Shown here piece by piece: positions 37,204 to 44,807 of a stretch of 64,000 nucleotides of DNA. Under the pieces are notes generated by a model that made no database searches, was not told where the DNA came from, and saw only the letters and a list, made by a program, of their open reading frames with translations. Within the stretch, counting starts at the first letter, position 1. The number at the start of each line of letters is the position of its first letter. The translations under genes were made by a program, and so were the position numbers. This DNA is from an uncultured Flavobacteriales bacterium (lineage in GTDB: Bacteria; Bacteroidota; Bacteroidia; Flavobacteriales_E; Vicingaceae): NCBI GenBank assembly GCA_905479915.1, contig CAJQOH010000035.1, forward strand, positions 1 through 64,000, given 5' to 3'.

Positions 37204-37623
37204 ATGAAAGTAAGAATCAATGAAAATGATAAAATCCAAGTCCTTAATTCAACCGATTTATATCCAATCATGCAAAAGATTTTGTTACGTCAGGATAAGA
37301 TAAGAAGAAGAAAGGAATACAGTTGGATTATTGGATTAGAGACAGATAATACGATCAATTTCATAGAATTAGTTGGACTTGGGGATTTAAGTTCTGTTAT
37401 TATGCCTCCCAGAGAAATATTTAGAATAGCCGTAATCAAAAATGTTGAAAAAGTGATACTTTGTCATAACCACCCGTCTGGAAATTTGACACCATCCTTA
37501 CAAGACAGAATTATGACAGATAAACTCCAAGAAGGTGGTAAATTATTAGGCATAACTATTGAGGATCATTTAATCATCTCAGAAGAAAAATATTTTAGCT
37601 TTGCGAATAAAGGCTACATTTAA
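37204..37623 (+). CDS. Stand-alone RadC/JAB domain protein
   Basis: A 139-residue protein consists of the MPN+/JAMM domain only, with the zinc motif 'CHNHPSGNLTPSLQD' (about 89-103) and no N-terminal helix-hairpin-helix of full-length RadC. Such short forms are common on mobile elements and in genomic islands; their biochemical role remains unproven. It converges with the zinc-ribbon gene (4-base overlap) and marks the join between the lanthipeptide island and the phage-like module. Confidence 0.88.
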   Translation: MKVRINENDKIQVLNSTDLYPIMQKILLRQDKIRRRKEYSWIIGLETDNTINFIELVGLGDLSSVIMPPREIFRIAVIKNVEKVILCHNHPSGNLTPSLQDRIMTDKLQEGGKLLGITIEDHLIISEEKYFSFANKGYI

Positions 37624-37976
37624 TTCTTGTGGTTCTTAATAAAACGAATAACATCAGCTACTTTATCAAATTTAGGTCTATCCATCCAAGAAATATCAGT
37701 TGAAGCAACATAAGGTACATTCTCTGAATCAACTTTGATTTTAAAGTTAATGTAATAAGGCGTATTTCTATTTCGTAGATGATAACTCAAACTGTATTCG
37801 TCAATGGGTTCAAAGGATTCTTTAAAACCTAAATTTAGCAACTCGTTATGTTCTTCTGAGATCATCAAGGTATCATTACAAGTAAAACAATCCTTAATGA
37901 TTTTATTGGCTTTATCTTTTTCACTGATAAATCCTGATTTATTAGCACATTTCGGACAGGGAATTGAATTACTCAT
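37620..37976 (-). CDS. Zinc-ribbon protein of unknown function
   Basis: A 118-residue protein opens with two CxxC pairs ('IPCPKCANKSG' at 6-9 and 'DCFTCNDT' near 29-33), likely one zinc ribbon. An alpha/beta part without known motifs follows. There is no signal peptide, so it is cytoplasmic. It is the only minus-strand gene between RadC and the phage-like module. Whether it belongs to the module is uncertain, since an 80-base gap separates them. Confidence 0.65.
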   Translation of the reverse strand: MSNSIPCPKCANKSGFISEKDKANKIIKDCFTCNDTLMISEEHNELLNLGFKESFEPIDEYSLSYHLRNRNTPYYINFKIKVDSENVPYVASTDISWMDRPKFDKVADVIRFIKNHKN

Positions 37977-38056
37977 TGTATTTGTTTTTTCAAAAAAGGC
38001 AAAAATAGTAATCTATTGTTGAGTGATTGTAAATAAATATGGAAGATTAAACCCTT

Positions 38057-38230
38057 TTAACTCAAATAATCCAATACAGCTTCTTTCAGTGCTACATCTC
38101 CTAAACCATCATTCAATTCGTTATAAGGGATAACAATAAAAGGTTGAGAAACACCATCTTTAGTGTGTTTTACACCAACCATTTTTACGCTCTCTTTTTC
38201 TTGAATAGCTACTTTTTGTATTTCAATCAT
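38057..38230 (-). CDS. Small 57-residue protein, last gene of the phage-like module
   Basis: Short ORF starting MIEIQKVAIQEKESVKMVGV and ending VLDYLS, with no membrane segment or Cys. It begins 9 bases after the stop of the upstream gene in a tightly packed minus-strand run, which argues that it is real. No family recognised. Confidence 0.55.
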   Translation of the reverse strand: MIEIQKVAIQEKESVKMVGVKHTKDGVSQPFIVIPYNELNDGLGDVALKEAVLDYLS

Positions 38231-38239
38231 AATTATCGT

Positions 38240-38692
38240 TTAATAAACTTCAGGTAATCCTCCGGACAATAGAACTTTAATCATTCCGGTTACTCCGCTT
38301 GCTTTTGATGTGAGGGCTTTTGCAAATGTACCTGGCCATCCATAAGAAGAAGCATAAGCACGTCCATTTATGTTGCTCGTATAAATGTTATCTCCTATAT
38401 TGACAATATCTACTGTCATTTTTACATCAATTATTCCGGCATATTGAATGGTTAATAATTGATCCTTTTCTCCTCCAACTTTTACGACACCTATAACATC
38501 TTCACTATAATAGGAATTAGTTGTTGTAACAGATAAAGGGTTGGTTTTATCAATAACTACAACATCTCCATATTCCAATAGCCCACCAGACCTATTGGTT
38601 AATTGGATTGTTCCAATTTCTTCAGGAGATGTTCCGCCACCATCAGTAGAAGTCCCTCCTTTAGTAATTCTATTTCGAGTTAAATATCTCAT
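38240..38692 (-). CDS. Beta-rich protein, possibly capsid/fibre decoration type
   Basis: A 150-residue protein has a Gly-rich linker (10-24) and then a beta domain: 'LLEYGDVVVIDK', 'EDVIGVVKVGG', 'LLTIQYAGIIDVKM' and 'GDNIYTSNINGRAYASS'. The strand order and the 'GDxxYTSxxxGRA' turn resemble DUF2190-type decoration proteins of phages, but the match is by eye. It lies with fibre-like genes at the distal end of the module. Confidence 0.6.
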   Translation of the reverse strand: MRYLTRNRITKGGTSTDGGGTSPEEIGTIQLTNRSGGLLEYGDVVVIDKTNPLSVTTTNSYYSEDVIGVVKVGGEKDQLLTIQYAGIIDVKMTVDIVNIGDNIYTSNINGRAYASSYGWPGTFAKALTSKASGVTGMIKVLLSGGLPEVY

Positions 38693-38697
38693 TCTAA

Positions 38698-39111
38698 TTA
38701 AGCCTGTGCTGTTTTGTAATATTGGATTCTAAGGACATGACTTTTACCTGTTTCAATACCAATTACCTGAAAATTATCAAGGCTTGTTTTACCAAACAGT
38801 TCCAATACATCTCCATCTCCAAAAGGAAGTCCTGAATCAGCAGTTGGAGCAGTTCCATTCTCTTTGTATCGGATTGCTCGTGCTTTGTTGGTCGCAGTAG
38901 CATTGATCTCAAAAAATACAGTAGCAGAAACTGCATTGTCGGGAACGGTAAGACTTTTTGCTTTAGTATCATCTACCGTTAAATCTTCATACCCATCATT
39001 AGTTTCCTCAATAGGTATCCGACCACGTTCTCCCGAAGTCCATAACATTAACTCCTCCAAATAATCTTCGGTGGTAGCAAAGTTTTGATGCGGATATGGA
39101 TTCTTTTTCAT
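38698..39111 (-). CDS. Phage-type beta-sandwich protein, fibre or receptor-binding like
   Basis: A 137-residue protein. After a helical start (1-50), residues about 55-135 show 'LTVPDNAVSATVFFEI', 'ARAIRYKENGTAPTA', 'GLPFGDGDVLEL' and 'HVLRIQYYK'. This is a pattern I know from the C-terminal domains of phage neck or fibre proteins. Its start is preceded by a copy of the CAGGCA-TGCCTG leader hairpin (39125-39148). Confidence 0.6.
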   Translation of the reverse strand: MKKNPYPHQNFATTEDYLEELMLWTSGERGRIPIEETNDGYEDLTVDDTKAKSLTVPDNAVSATVFFEINATATNKARAIRYKENGTAPTADSGLPFGDGDVLELFGKTSLDNFQVIGIETGKSHVLRIQYYKTAQA

Positions 39112-39124
39112 GTTATTTCTTTAA

Positions 39125-39148
39125 AATTATCTCAGGCATTGCCTGTTA
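39125..39148 (-). repeat. Leader hairpin repeat, copy A
   Basis: On the minus strand this reads TAACAGGCAATGCCTGAGATAATT; the palindrome CAGGCA/TGCCTG could form a stem. It lies 14 bases before the ATG of the 137-residue gene. It is identical over its 24 bases to copy B at 43051-43074. Confidence 0.75.
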
Positions 39149-39679
39149 TGCTGCTAATTTTCCTGTACGTTGATATTCCCGATAAAGGCTTGCTATGGTT
39201 TTCCCTCTTAAATTCTGAAAGTGGGGTTTATCTTTAATGGATTTCCATCTGCCTCCCCATTCCAATCCTAGAGCTTCTCCCATTAGCCCGATCTTATCCC
39301 AATTGGAATTTTTCCATAATGGTTTACCGTTTTTAAATTCTACTACATCTACAGCTCGTTTGTAATTGTGAGAGCTTTTACCACATCGGGCATTGGTTAC
39401 AATTTTACCAGGAGCTGTTCTTCCTTTGGCGTATAATTTATTTTGTTCAGCACAATCTCTGTGTGCTGAAATAACCCTTAATTCAATGCCTTTATCCCTT
39501 GCTCTGGAAAGCAGTTGCTTTATTTTCTTTCTGAATTTAGGTTCTAAAGAAAGTAGGAGTAAATCCGTTTTATAATCGAAATGCTCATATATTTTCCTGC
39601 GAGAAAAGTAAATACCAACACCTATTGCTACAACTGATGCAGCTACACCTATATACACGTATTTCTTTTTAATTTCCAT
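39146..39679 (-). CDS. Membrane-anchored M15 peptidase (endolysin type)
   Basis: A 177-residue protein has an N-terminal membrane helix (about 7-26) and an M15-type D-Ala-D-Ala/L-Ala-D-Glu peptidase domain. The zinc ligands fall in the 'SSHNYKRAVDVV' motif (SxHxxxxAxD) and the late 'DKPHFQ' His. 'VISAHRDCAEQNKLYAKGRT' matches phage CwlK-like enzymes. Most endolysins are soluble; the anchor here fits the membrane theme of the neighbouring genes, and it could act as a signal-anchor-release lysin or a particle-borne wall-cutting enzyme. Confidence 0.88.
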   Translation of the reverse strand: MEIKKKYVYIGVAASVVAIGVGIYFSRRKIYEHFDYKTDLLLLSLEPKFRKKIKQLLSRARDKGIELRVISAHRDCAEQNKLYAKGRTAPGKIVTNARCGKSSHNYKRAVDVVEFKNGKPLWKNSNWDKIGLMGEALGLEWGGRWKSIKDKPHFQNLRGKTIASLYREYQRTGKLAA

Positions 39680-39694
39680 CTTACTTTTTTCCTG

Positions 39695-39829
39695 TTATTT
39701 CTCTTTTTCTTTACAATTGCAATCTTTCTTTTTTGCTTTTCGAATAAGGTTAATACTTATCGAAATAATACTCAAGGTCAAAAATGTTCCTGAAAGCAAT
39801 AAGACGAGTTTGTTATCATTTTCATTCAT
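39695..39829 (-). CDS. 44-residue single-span membrane protein
   Basis: An ORF starting MNENDNKLVLLLSG has one membrane helix (about 8-28) and a strongly basic tail with 'DCNCKEK'. Its ATG overlaps the end of the preceding coiled-coil gene by 8 bases, and its stop lies 15 bases before the M15 gene, so it fits the operon exactly. It could be a lysis-related peptide or a small structural membrane protein. Confidence 0.6.
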   Translation of the reverse strand: MNENDNKLVLLLSGTFLTLSIISISINLIRKAKKKDCNCKEKEK

Positions 39830-40178
39830 TGTTTTGGGTTGTTGATTTGAGTTCATTTAATTTTCTTAACAGTTCTTTATTTTTCTTTTCCATCTGCTCT
39901 ACTTTTTTCTCCAAACATCGAATTTGCTTGCGTTGTTTTTCAAAAATTTCTTCCATTGCAGCGGTGTGTTCTTCGCTTTCTTTTACTCTTTTTTCCAATG
40001 TTTGCGACCATTGAACCCAATTACCAACGATACTATTTTGAGCAGTAGCATAAAGGTTGTTCGCTTCTGCAGACTTCAATTTCTTATCGCTTCGGTACTT
40101 GATTATAAGATCTAATATTTTCCAAAAACCTCCTGCACTGACAATAATTGTGATGAGTTTCCAAATTTCTATTTCCAT
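39822..40178 (-). CDS. Membrane-anchored coiled-coil protein
   Basis: A 118-residue protein has an N-terminal hydrophobic helix (about 5-25) followed by an uninterrupted charged coiled coil (about 55-112, rich in Glu, Lys and Gln). The topology resembles phage i-spanins or holin-associated proteins. It overlaps the next small membrane gene by 8 bases and starts 10 bases after the fibre gene. Confidence 0.65.
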   Translation of the reverse strand: MEIEIWKLITIIVSAGGFWKILDLIIKYRSDKKLKSAEANNLYATAQNSIVGNWVQWSQTLEKRVKESEEHTAAMEEIFEKQRKQIRCLEKKVEQMEKKNKELLRKLNELKSTTQNNE

Positions 40179-40188
40179 TTTTTAAAGA

Positions 40189-41535
40189 TTAAGATGGTGA
40201 AGCTTCGTTATAAGTGATGGGAAACTGAGCTACATACGGTTTGATATTAAAAAGCAATTCATCATTAGCATCAATGAACGTCCCGTAAAGGCTTACTTTA
40301 CCATTACTATCTAATGAATATTGAAATACTTCTCCTTTATTACTCACCAATGTTCCCGAAGCTAGACCAGTTGGATTATTTAATGGTTTAGGAAAATTTA
40401 ATACCCAAGCACTTACTAATCCAGCCCCTCCAGTTCGTTTTAATCGGATATCACTCACTAAAACCATATTGCCATTAACCACTGAATAACGGTTTCTCCC
40501 AGGGGTATGATACATAGTTGTTCCAATATGAGCTGCAGCAATGCTTAGTAGATTTTCTCTATTGATATAATTATCTAATCGGACTTTTAATTTTAAAGGG
40601 CTTACTGCTTTTTGGTCATCTGTTCCTACATCCACAATAGCTTGTGTAGCAATTTGTATTAATCCTGTTGCCAGTTCAGTAGCTATTTTGTTACTCAGTA
40701 ATGTGGCTAATTTTAACGGAGTAACTACCGTAGTATCATCTGTTCCAGTATTGACTAAAGTTTGTGTAGCAAGCTTAACAATCCCTGCTAAAGCTTCAGT
40801 AGCTTGTACTAAATTCGCTTGCATCACATTCCAATCTGCACCAACTGTAGCTTGTGTACCTCCTGCGTTATCATTTAAACAATGAATTACATCATTGGCT
40901 TGAACTTCAACTCCTGCAGCCCCTCCAATTTTACCTGCTACACTTACCGTATAAGCATCTCCTGAAAGTCCTACTGGGTAATTGGGATTGCTTGAACAAT
41001 CAATAAACCCTTTATTATCCCATAAACCTGTTACCTTATCGGCAACATAAGCAATCATTTTTTGAGGAGTAATTCCTGTTGTATTATTTGCGGGATCATT
41101 ACTTTCTGCAGTAGTAGAAAACTTAACTATTCCTGCTTGAGCTTCTGTAGCCGGATTAACAGAACTACTTGTTATTCCTGATGCAACTTGAAAGCAAGTT
41201 CCATCATAAATTAATAAATAATGAACCGTTGTATTGATTTCTCCTGCTTCAACGTCAACTAGTGCTCCTGCTCCTGTAATTTTTTGAATGGGAACAGCTC
41301 CTTTTCCATTTACATTCAAAGTAGCATTTCCGGTATTTAAATGATTAAATTTTACTTGAAGTAACAACCCTAATCGGTAAGCTTGTTTTAAAGGTGGGGT
41401 TAGAATCAATTCATAATCATCTGTTCCTCCTGTTGTACTTCCTACACCTCCTAAATTATTCTCTACGGGAAAATCGCCAACATAATTTATGTTGTTTAAA
41501 TTCACATCGCTTGTATAACCTCCTGTTGCTGTCAT
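40189..41535 (-). CDS. Phage tail-fibre-repeat protein
   Basis: This 448-residue protein contains tandem phage tail-fibre repeats: 'ATEAQAGIVKFSTTAES' (about 130), 'ATEALAGIVKLATQTLVNTG' (about 245) and 'ATGLIQIATQAIVDVGTDD' (about 290). Each is followed by a 'TPLKLA / SPLKLK' segment, as in the Phage_fiber_2 family. The C-terminal 120 residues look like a distal beta domain, probably the receptor-binding tip. No chaperone gene follows directly. It is the clearest virus-derived adhesin in the module. Confidence 0.85.
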   Translation of the reverse strand: MTATGGYTSDVNLNNINYVGDFPVENNLGGVGSTTGGTDDYELILTPPLKQAYRLGLLLQVKFNHLNTGNATLNVNGKGAVPIQKITGAGALVDVEAGEINTTVHYLLIYDGTCFQVASGITSSSVNPATEAQAGIVKFSTTAESNDPANNTTGITPQKMIAYVADKVTGLWDNKGFIDCSSNPNYPVGLSGDAYTVSVAGKIGGAAGVEVQANDVIHCLNDNAGGTQATVGADWNVMQANLVQATEALAGIVKLATQTLVNTGTDDTTVVTPLKLATLLSNKIATELATGLIQIATQAIVDVGTDDQKAVSPLKLKVRLDNYINRENLLSIAAAHIGTTMYHTPGRNRYSVVNGNMVLVSDIRLKRTGGAGLVSAWVLNFPKPLNNPTGLASGTLVSNKGEVFQYSLDSNGKVSLYGTFIDANDELLFNIKPYVAQFPITYNEASPS

Positions 41536-41539
41536 ATTT

Positions 41540-41959
41540 CTAATTCTTAATTACTAATACTGTCATTATTCCTAATCCAACTCCCATTAGTAGTTTATGG
41601 GTTTTACTTCTTTTTAATTTTCGTTCCTGAACATTGATGGTCTTATTCAACAAGACCATACTCATCTCTTGATTGTGAGAGATTTGTTCCATATGCCGCA
41701 TTTTTTGTTCTAAACTACCAACTACACTATCATTCACTTCAATCGTTTGGTCAAAAAGCATGATTAACTCATCTTGTGCTATTGTTATCGAATCACACCA
41801 TTCATTTGCTTCAATTCTCTGAGCAATTACTTTGCTTTGAGAAATGGTAAAACAAAAAATAGTATCATCATTCAGCTCTTGTACTATCGGTGTCAACCCC
41901 TGCGAAAAACTGGAACAACTTATCGTTAGTATAATGCCCAATAGCTTTAATTTTTTCAT
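41540..41959 (-). CDS. o-spanin-like secreted protein with coiled coil
   Basis: A 139-residue protein starts 'MKKLKLLGIILTISCSSFSQ', which can be read as a lipobox (TISC) or as a signal peptide cut after FSQ. A coiled-coil region follows (about 60-115), and a short hydrophobic C-terminal helix. It begins 92 bases inside the upstream gene in another frame, the layout of Rz/Rz1 spanin pairs. Lipidation is uncertain, and the C-terminal helix is unusual for an o-spanin. Confidence 0.6.
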   Translation of the reverse strand: MKKLKLLGIILTISCSSFSQGLTPIVQELNDDTIFCFTISQSKVIAQRIEANEWCDSITIAQDELIMLFDQTIEVNDSVVGSLEQKMRHMEQISHNQEMSMVLLNKTINVQERKLKRSKTHKLLMGVGLGIMTVLVIKN

Positions 41960-42227
41960 ATTTTATTTGATTTAAATTCTTAATCTTTTCTCCTTTTATT
42001 TCGACTAAATGTTTTAAACTATCCTGCTGAATTTTCAATAATTCGATATTGATATCTAATCTTTTATTTTTGGATAAGAGCGTATCGTTTTGAACTTTTA
42101 GTCCTTCAATTTCTTTAGAATAAATCGAAACATGTTGTTCTATTCCATTTTCATAGAAGAAGTAAAAACCGATTAGCATCAATCCAATCACTACAATTAA
42201 TATGGTATTACAGTTACTCACTTTCAT
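41868..42227 (-). CDS. i-spanin-like membrane-anchored coiled-coil protein
   Basis: A 119-residue protein has one N-terminal membrane helix (about 8-26) and a periplasmic coiled coil (about 35-95). It overlaps the holin-like gene by 4 bases upstream and the o-spanin-like gene by 92 bases downstream. Topology and order match the Rz protein of lambdoid lysis cassettes; sequence similarity is not claimed. Confidence 0.6.
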   Translation of the reverse strand: MKVSNCNTILIVVIGLMLIGFYFFYENGIEQHVSIYSKEIEGLKVQNDTLLSKNKRLDINIELLKIQQDSLKHLVEIKGEKIKNLNQIKYEKIKAIGHYTNDKLFQFFAGVDTDSTRAE

Positions 42228-42622
42228 TGAGGAGTATTATTAAATCGATCATAATAACCGTTTGCTGATGATTCCTGATTTACTGTTTTTGCTTGTAGCT
42301 TTTTTCCAATGTATTTGGTCAAACCTTCGAGAATAAGCTTATGGAATACTAAAGCAAATACAAAAGATTGAAAAAGACATTCTATTTTTTCAATGGTGTA
42401 ACCTCTAATAAAATATAATGCTACACCATAAAGCAATCCAATTATTGCAACCCTGTATTTTGTTTTTGATGTGATTTTGGTCAGCTTCTTTAAACCTCCT
42501 TTGATTGTTGTATGGTTAAAACCATAAGCAATAACTATAAAAGTGATGATGTACGCCCAATCTAAACCCGACACATAAGCTGTTAATTGATTCCAAATCT
42601 CTGTTGTTATTGTACTATCCAT
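42224..42622 (-). CDS. Holin-like three-helix membrane protein
   Basis: A 132-residue protein has three predicted membrane helices (about 17-34, 56-70, 82-100), a basic loop 'KKLTKITSKTKYR' and a polar C-terminus. Size, topology and position just before the spanin-like pair suggest a holin. No specific holin family is recognised. Confidence 0.55.
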   Translation of the reverse strand: MDSTITTEIWNQLTAYVSGLDWAYIITFIVIAYGFNHTTIKGGLKKLTKITSKTKYRVAIIGLLYGVALYFIRGYTIEKIECLFQSFVFALVFHKLILEGLTKYIGKKLQAKTVNQESSANGYYDRFNNTPQ

Positions 42623-42654
42623 CGTTGTTTGTTTTAATTAATAATTCGTTTTAG

Positions 42655-43032
42655 TTACCCAGGGAAAACAATGTTTTCAAATGGAGCTAATCCAGCCCGT
42701 TCTGTTATCTTCTTTTCTTTCATTTTAAGAGCCATCTTTCTTGTTCGTTTAGCTCGTTTTTGGCTTGTGATATTTCCTTGAGTATCTAATAAACCAAGCT
42801 TTAACCAGGTATAAGCCACTACTAATTCTAAATCGTTGTATTCCAATTTTTGAAATGCGACTTTCAAATCCTCTTTGTTCAATTCCTTTTTTTGTTTTTT
42901 TGCAGCTTCACTCCATTTCTTCAACAACCATTTAATCAATGTATTCTTACCAATAGGAGTGTTTGCAAAAGCAACATATCCCAAGCCTGCGAAAACAGAA
43001 ATACCGAATAACGTGATGGCTAACTTTTTCAT
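42655..43032 (-). CDS. Single-span membrane protein with helical domain
   Basis: A 125-residue protein has an N-terminal membrane segment (about 4-24) and a helical, Lys-rich body ('LNKEDLKVAFQKLEYNDLELVVAYTWLKLG'). It has no known domain. Its ATG lies 19 bases after copy B of the leader hairpin. It is part of the uninterrupted run of small anchored proteins. Confidence 0.65.
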   Translation of the reverse strand: MKKLAITLFGISVFAGLGYVAFANTPIGKNTLIKWLLKKWSEAAKKQKKELNKEDLKVAFQKLEYNDLELVVAYTWLKLGLLDTQGNITSQKRAKRTRKMALKMKEKKITERAGLAPFENIVFPG

Positions 43033-43050
43033 TTTTTACTGTTATCATTT

Positions 43051-43074
43051 AATTATCTCAGGCATTGCCTGTTA
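43051..43074 (-). repeat. Leader hairpin repeat, copy B
   Basis: This is the same 24 bases as copy A (39125-39148). Here the palindrome also encodes the last residues of the 69-residue gene (GNA-stop) and precedes the next ATG by 19 bases, so it could couple termination of one frame to initiation of the next. Confidence 0.75.
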
Positions 43075-43267
43075 GTTGATCCATCTTTTCCATATTCTTA
43101 ACTACTCCACGTATTCCGAAAACCATCACGGTAATAACAAAGGCTGATCCTACCAAGTACATCGAAGTTTTTCGTAAAGTTTGGTCAGACATGGTTATTT
43201 TGATGTCTGTTTTTAAACCTTCATCACTGAACACATTATCCAAATAGTCTTTTAATGTCTTTGCCAT
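43058..43267 (-). CDS. 69-residue tail-anchored membrane protein
   Basis: A small protein with a polar N-terminal half and one membrane helix (about 35-54) near the C-terminus. No family recognised. It starts one base after the peptidoglycan-binding gene's stop. Confidence 0.6.
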   Translation of the reverse strand: MAKTLKDYLDNVFSDEGLKTDIKITMSDQTLRKTSMYLVGSAFVITVMVFGIRGVVKNMEKMDQLTGNA

Positions 43268-43268
43268 A

Positions 43269-43658
43269 TCAAGCCCTTTTTAATTGTTCAATATCACTTG
43301 AAGAAGCTGTTGTTTTTCCTAAGTGCTTTTTAACTCCTGCTTGTGTTTTATCTCCATATTTTCCATCTACACCATCTTTATTACTTCCACTAGTTCCTAA
43401 ATCTGCCCCTAATACATGAAGTATCTTTTGTAATGCAATGACATTCTTACCACAACTACCATGTTTTAAAGGGTAATCATCTCCGTATTTACAGAACCCT
43501 GAACTTGATGGAGCTGAACTACCACTTTCGGTGATGTCCTCATTTTCTTTTTTCTTCTTGAAATAAAAATATGCTCCTGTCCCTAAGCCTGCTAGAAGCA
43601 AAATTCCTCCACCTATCCAAAGTGCATTGTTCTCTATTTTGAATGTATCTTTTTCCAT
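43269..43658 (-). CDS. Membrane-anchored peptidoglycan-binding protein
   Basis: A 129-residue protein has one membrane helix (about 12-32), a Ser/Gly linker and a PG_binding_1-like domain (about 62-125, 'GKNVIALQKILHVLGADLG' and 'DGVDGKYGDKTQAGVKKHL'). It probably tethers the particle or complex to the cell wall. Preceded by a diverged copy of the leader hairpin. Confidence 0.75.
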   Translation of the reverse strand: MEKDTFKIENNALWIGGGILLLAGLGTGAYFYFKKKKENEDITESGSSAPSSSGFCKYGDDYPLKHGSCGKNVIALQKILHVLGADLGTSGSNKDGVDGKYGDKTQAGVKKHLGKTTASSSDIEQLKRA

Positions 43659-43684
43659 TTTTTAGTATTTAGTCTTCAACTATT

Positions 43685-43708
43685 AATTATCTCATTCATT
43701 ACCTGTCA
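43685..43708 (-). repeat. Leader hairpin repeat, diverged copy C
   Basis: Plus-strand AATTATCTCATTCATTACCT aligns to copies A and B with a few substitutions that break the palindrome but keep the AATTATCTCA half. It is 27 bases before the ATG at 43658. Confidence 0.5.
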
Positions 43709-44113
43709 TTATTCGACTACAACCGCATCCTCTCTAACATAGCCCTCTGATTTTCCATTAACAGGTTGGTCTAAACTGATTTTGTACCAGAAATAACCAT
43801 CTTCGCCTTTTACTCGGCTTAATATGTTTCCTACCGGATTCGATTTCACTTGCTTAATCAGGTTGTGGGAAAAATCAAAACGTCCCCAATTCTCATTATC
43901 TACTTTTGGAGAACTACGAACATTGACATAGCCTTCAGAACCATAATTAACTTGTTTGCTCATTAATTTTTGTTCTTCTTTCTTTTTCTGTTTGTTGCTA
44001 CTCGTAGTATATGATTTCTTCTTAAGCAGTTTGAAAACACCAAAACCTGCTCCTGAAAGAACTACTGTAGCAATCCCTGCTATCATCAAATATTTTTTTG
44101 TTTTTTCCTCCAT
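43709..44113 (-). CDS. Membrane-anchored bacterial SH3-like protein
   Basis: A 134-residue protein has one membrane helix (about 9-29), a basic linker and an SH3_3-like domain starting 'YGSEGYVNVRSSPKVDN' and ending 'GKSEGYVREDAVVVE'. Such SH3 domains bind cell-wall peptides. It starts one base after the stop of the upstream gene. Confidence 0.75.
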   Translation of the reverse strand: MEEKTKKYLMIAGIATVVLSGAGFGVFKLLKKKSYTTSSNKQKKKEEQKLMSKQVNYGSEGYVNVRSSPKVDNENWGRFDFSHNLIKQVKSNPVGNILSRVKGEDGYFWYKISLDQPVNGKSEGYVREDAVVVE

Positions 44114-44114
44114 A

Positions 44115-44588
44115 TTAGTAGCTGTTAATGATGTCTTTTATTCGTTCCATTTCGCCTTTATCATCCAAGTAATAAGTTATGTATTCAGCTAAACTTTTCT
44201 TGTATTTAGCCGTAAACATTCGAGCAATTAAGGAGAGATTATCAGCACTTCCTGCTTCTTCCAAAACAGAGTAGAAGCCTCCTTCATCATCGTTGAATAC
44301 TCCTCCTGCATCCTTTATCTGTTTGGCTAACTTTTTTGCTCTATCATGAGAAATACTCACTTTACTTGAGCGGGAATAATTAGGATCAAAACCTTTGTAA
44401 TTCATAATATCTCGCATCTTTTTTCCTTTTTTACAATCTGCGATACCTGTGGCACAAAGAACTGGGCGTACAACACCAAAGTAGGTTAGTCCTAAACCAA
44501 GAAGAACCACACCACCAATAACATAAGGAGTGGCTTTGTTTTTTGCCAATCCTTCTGCTGCTTTTGCTCCTGCTATTGCACCTACCAT
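44115..44588 (-). CDS. Membrane-anchored helical protein, faintly annexin-repeat-like
   Basis: A 157-residue protein has an N-terminal Ala-rich segment and one membrane helix (about 20-40). A helical C-terminus (about 80-155) reads like an annexin-type repeat ('NDDEGGFYSVLEEAGSADNL' then 'FTAKYKKSLAEYITYYL'). The resemblance is by pattern only and calcium ligands are not assured. Position suggests a structural or envelope role. Confidence 0.55.
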   Translation of the reverse strand: MVGAIAGAKAAEGLAKNKATPYVIGGVVLLGLGLTYFGVVRPVLCATGIADCKKGKKMRDIMNYKGFDPNYSRSSKVSISHDRAKKLAKQIKDAGGVFNDDEGGFYSVLEEAGSADNLSLIARMFTAKYKKSLAEYITYYLDDKGEMERIKDIINSY

Positions 44589-44600
44589 TTCTTTTAACTA

Positions 44601-44783
44601 TTAATTGATAATTTCATCCATTGTTTCTTTAACCTCTGTTTTGGTTAAACCATTTTCCTTTAAAAAGGCTTCCAATCGACTTTTTACTTGATCCTCTTTC
44701 TTTTTCATTTTTCCCTTGTCGTATTTGATATAAATCTGACGACTTAACCAAAACCCAACTGCTAGTGTGATAACTGTTCTCAT
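44601..44783 (-). CDS. 60-residue membrane protein
   Basis: A short protein with an N-terminal membrane segment (about 2-17) and a charged helical tail ('KKEDQVKSRLEAFLKENG'). No family recognised. It is 12 bases from the next gene in the run. Confidence 0.55.
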   Translation of the reverse strand: MRTVITLAVGFWLSRQIYIKYDKGKMKKKEDQVKSRLEAFLKENGLTKTEVKETMDEIIN

Positions 44784-44807
44784 CGTTGAGATTTTAAATT
44801 GTTAATT

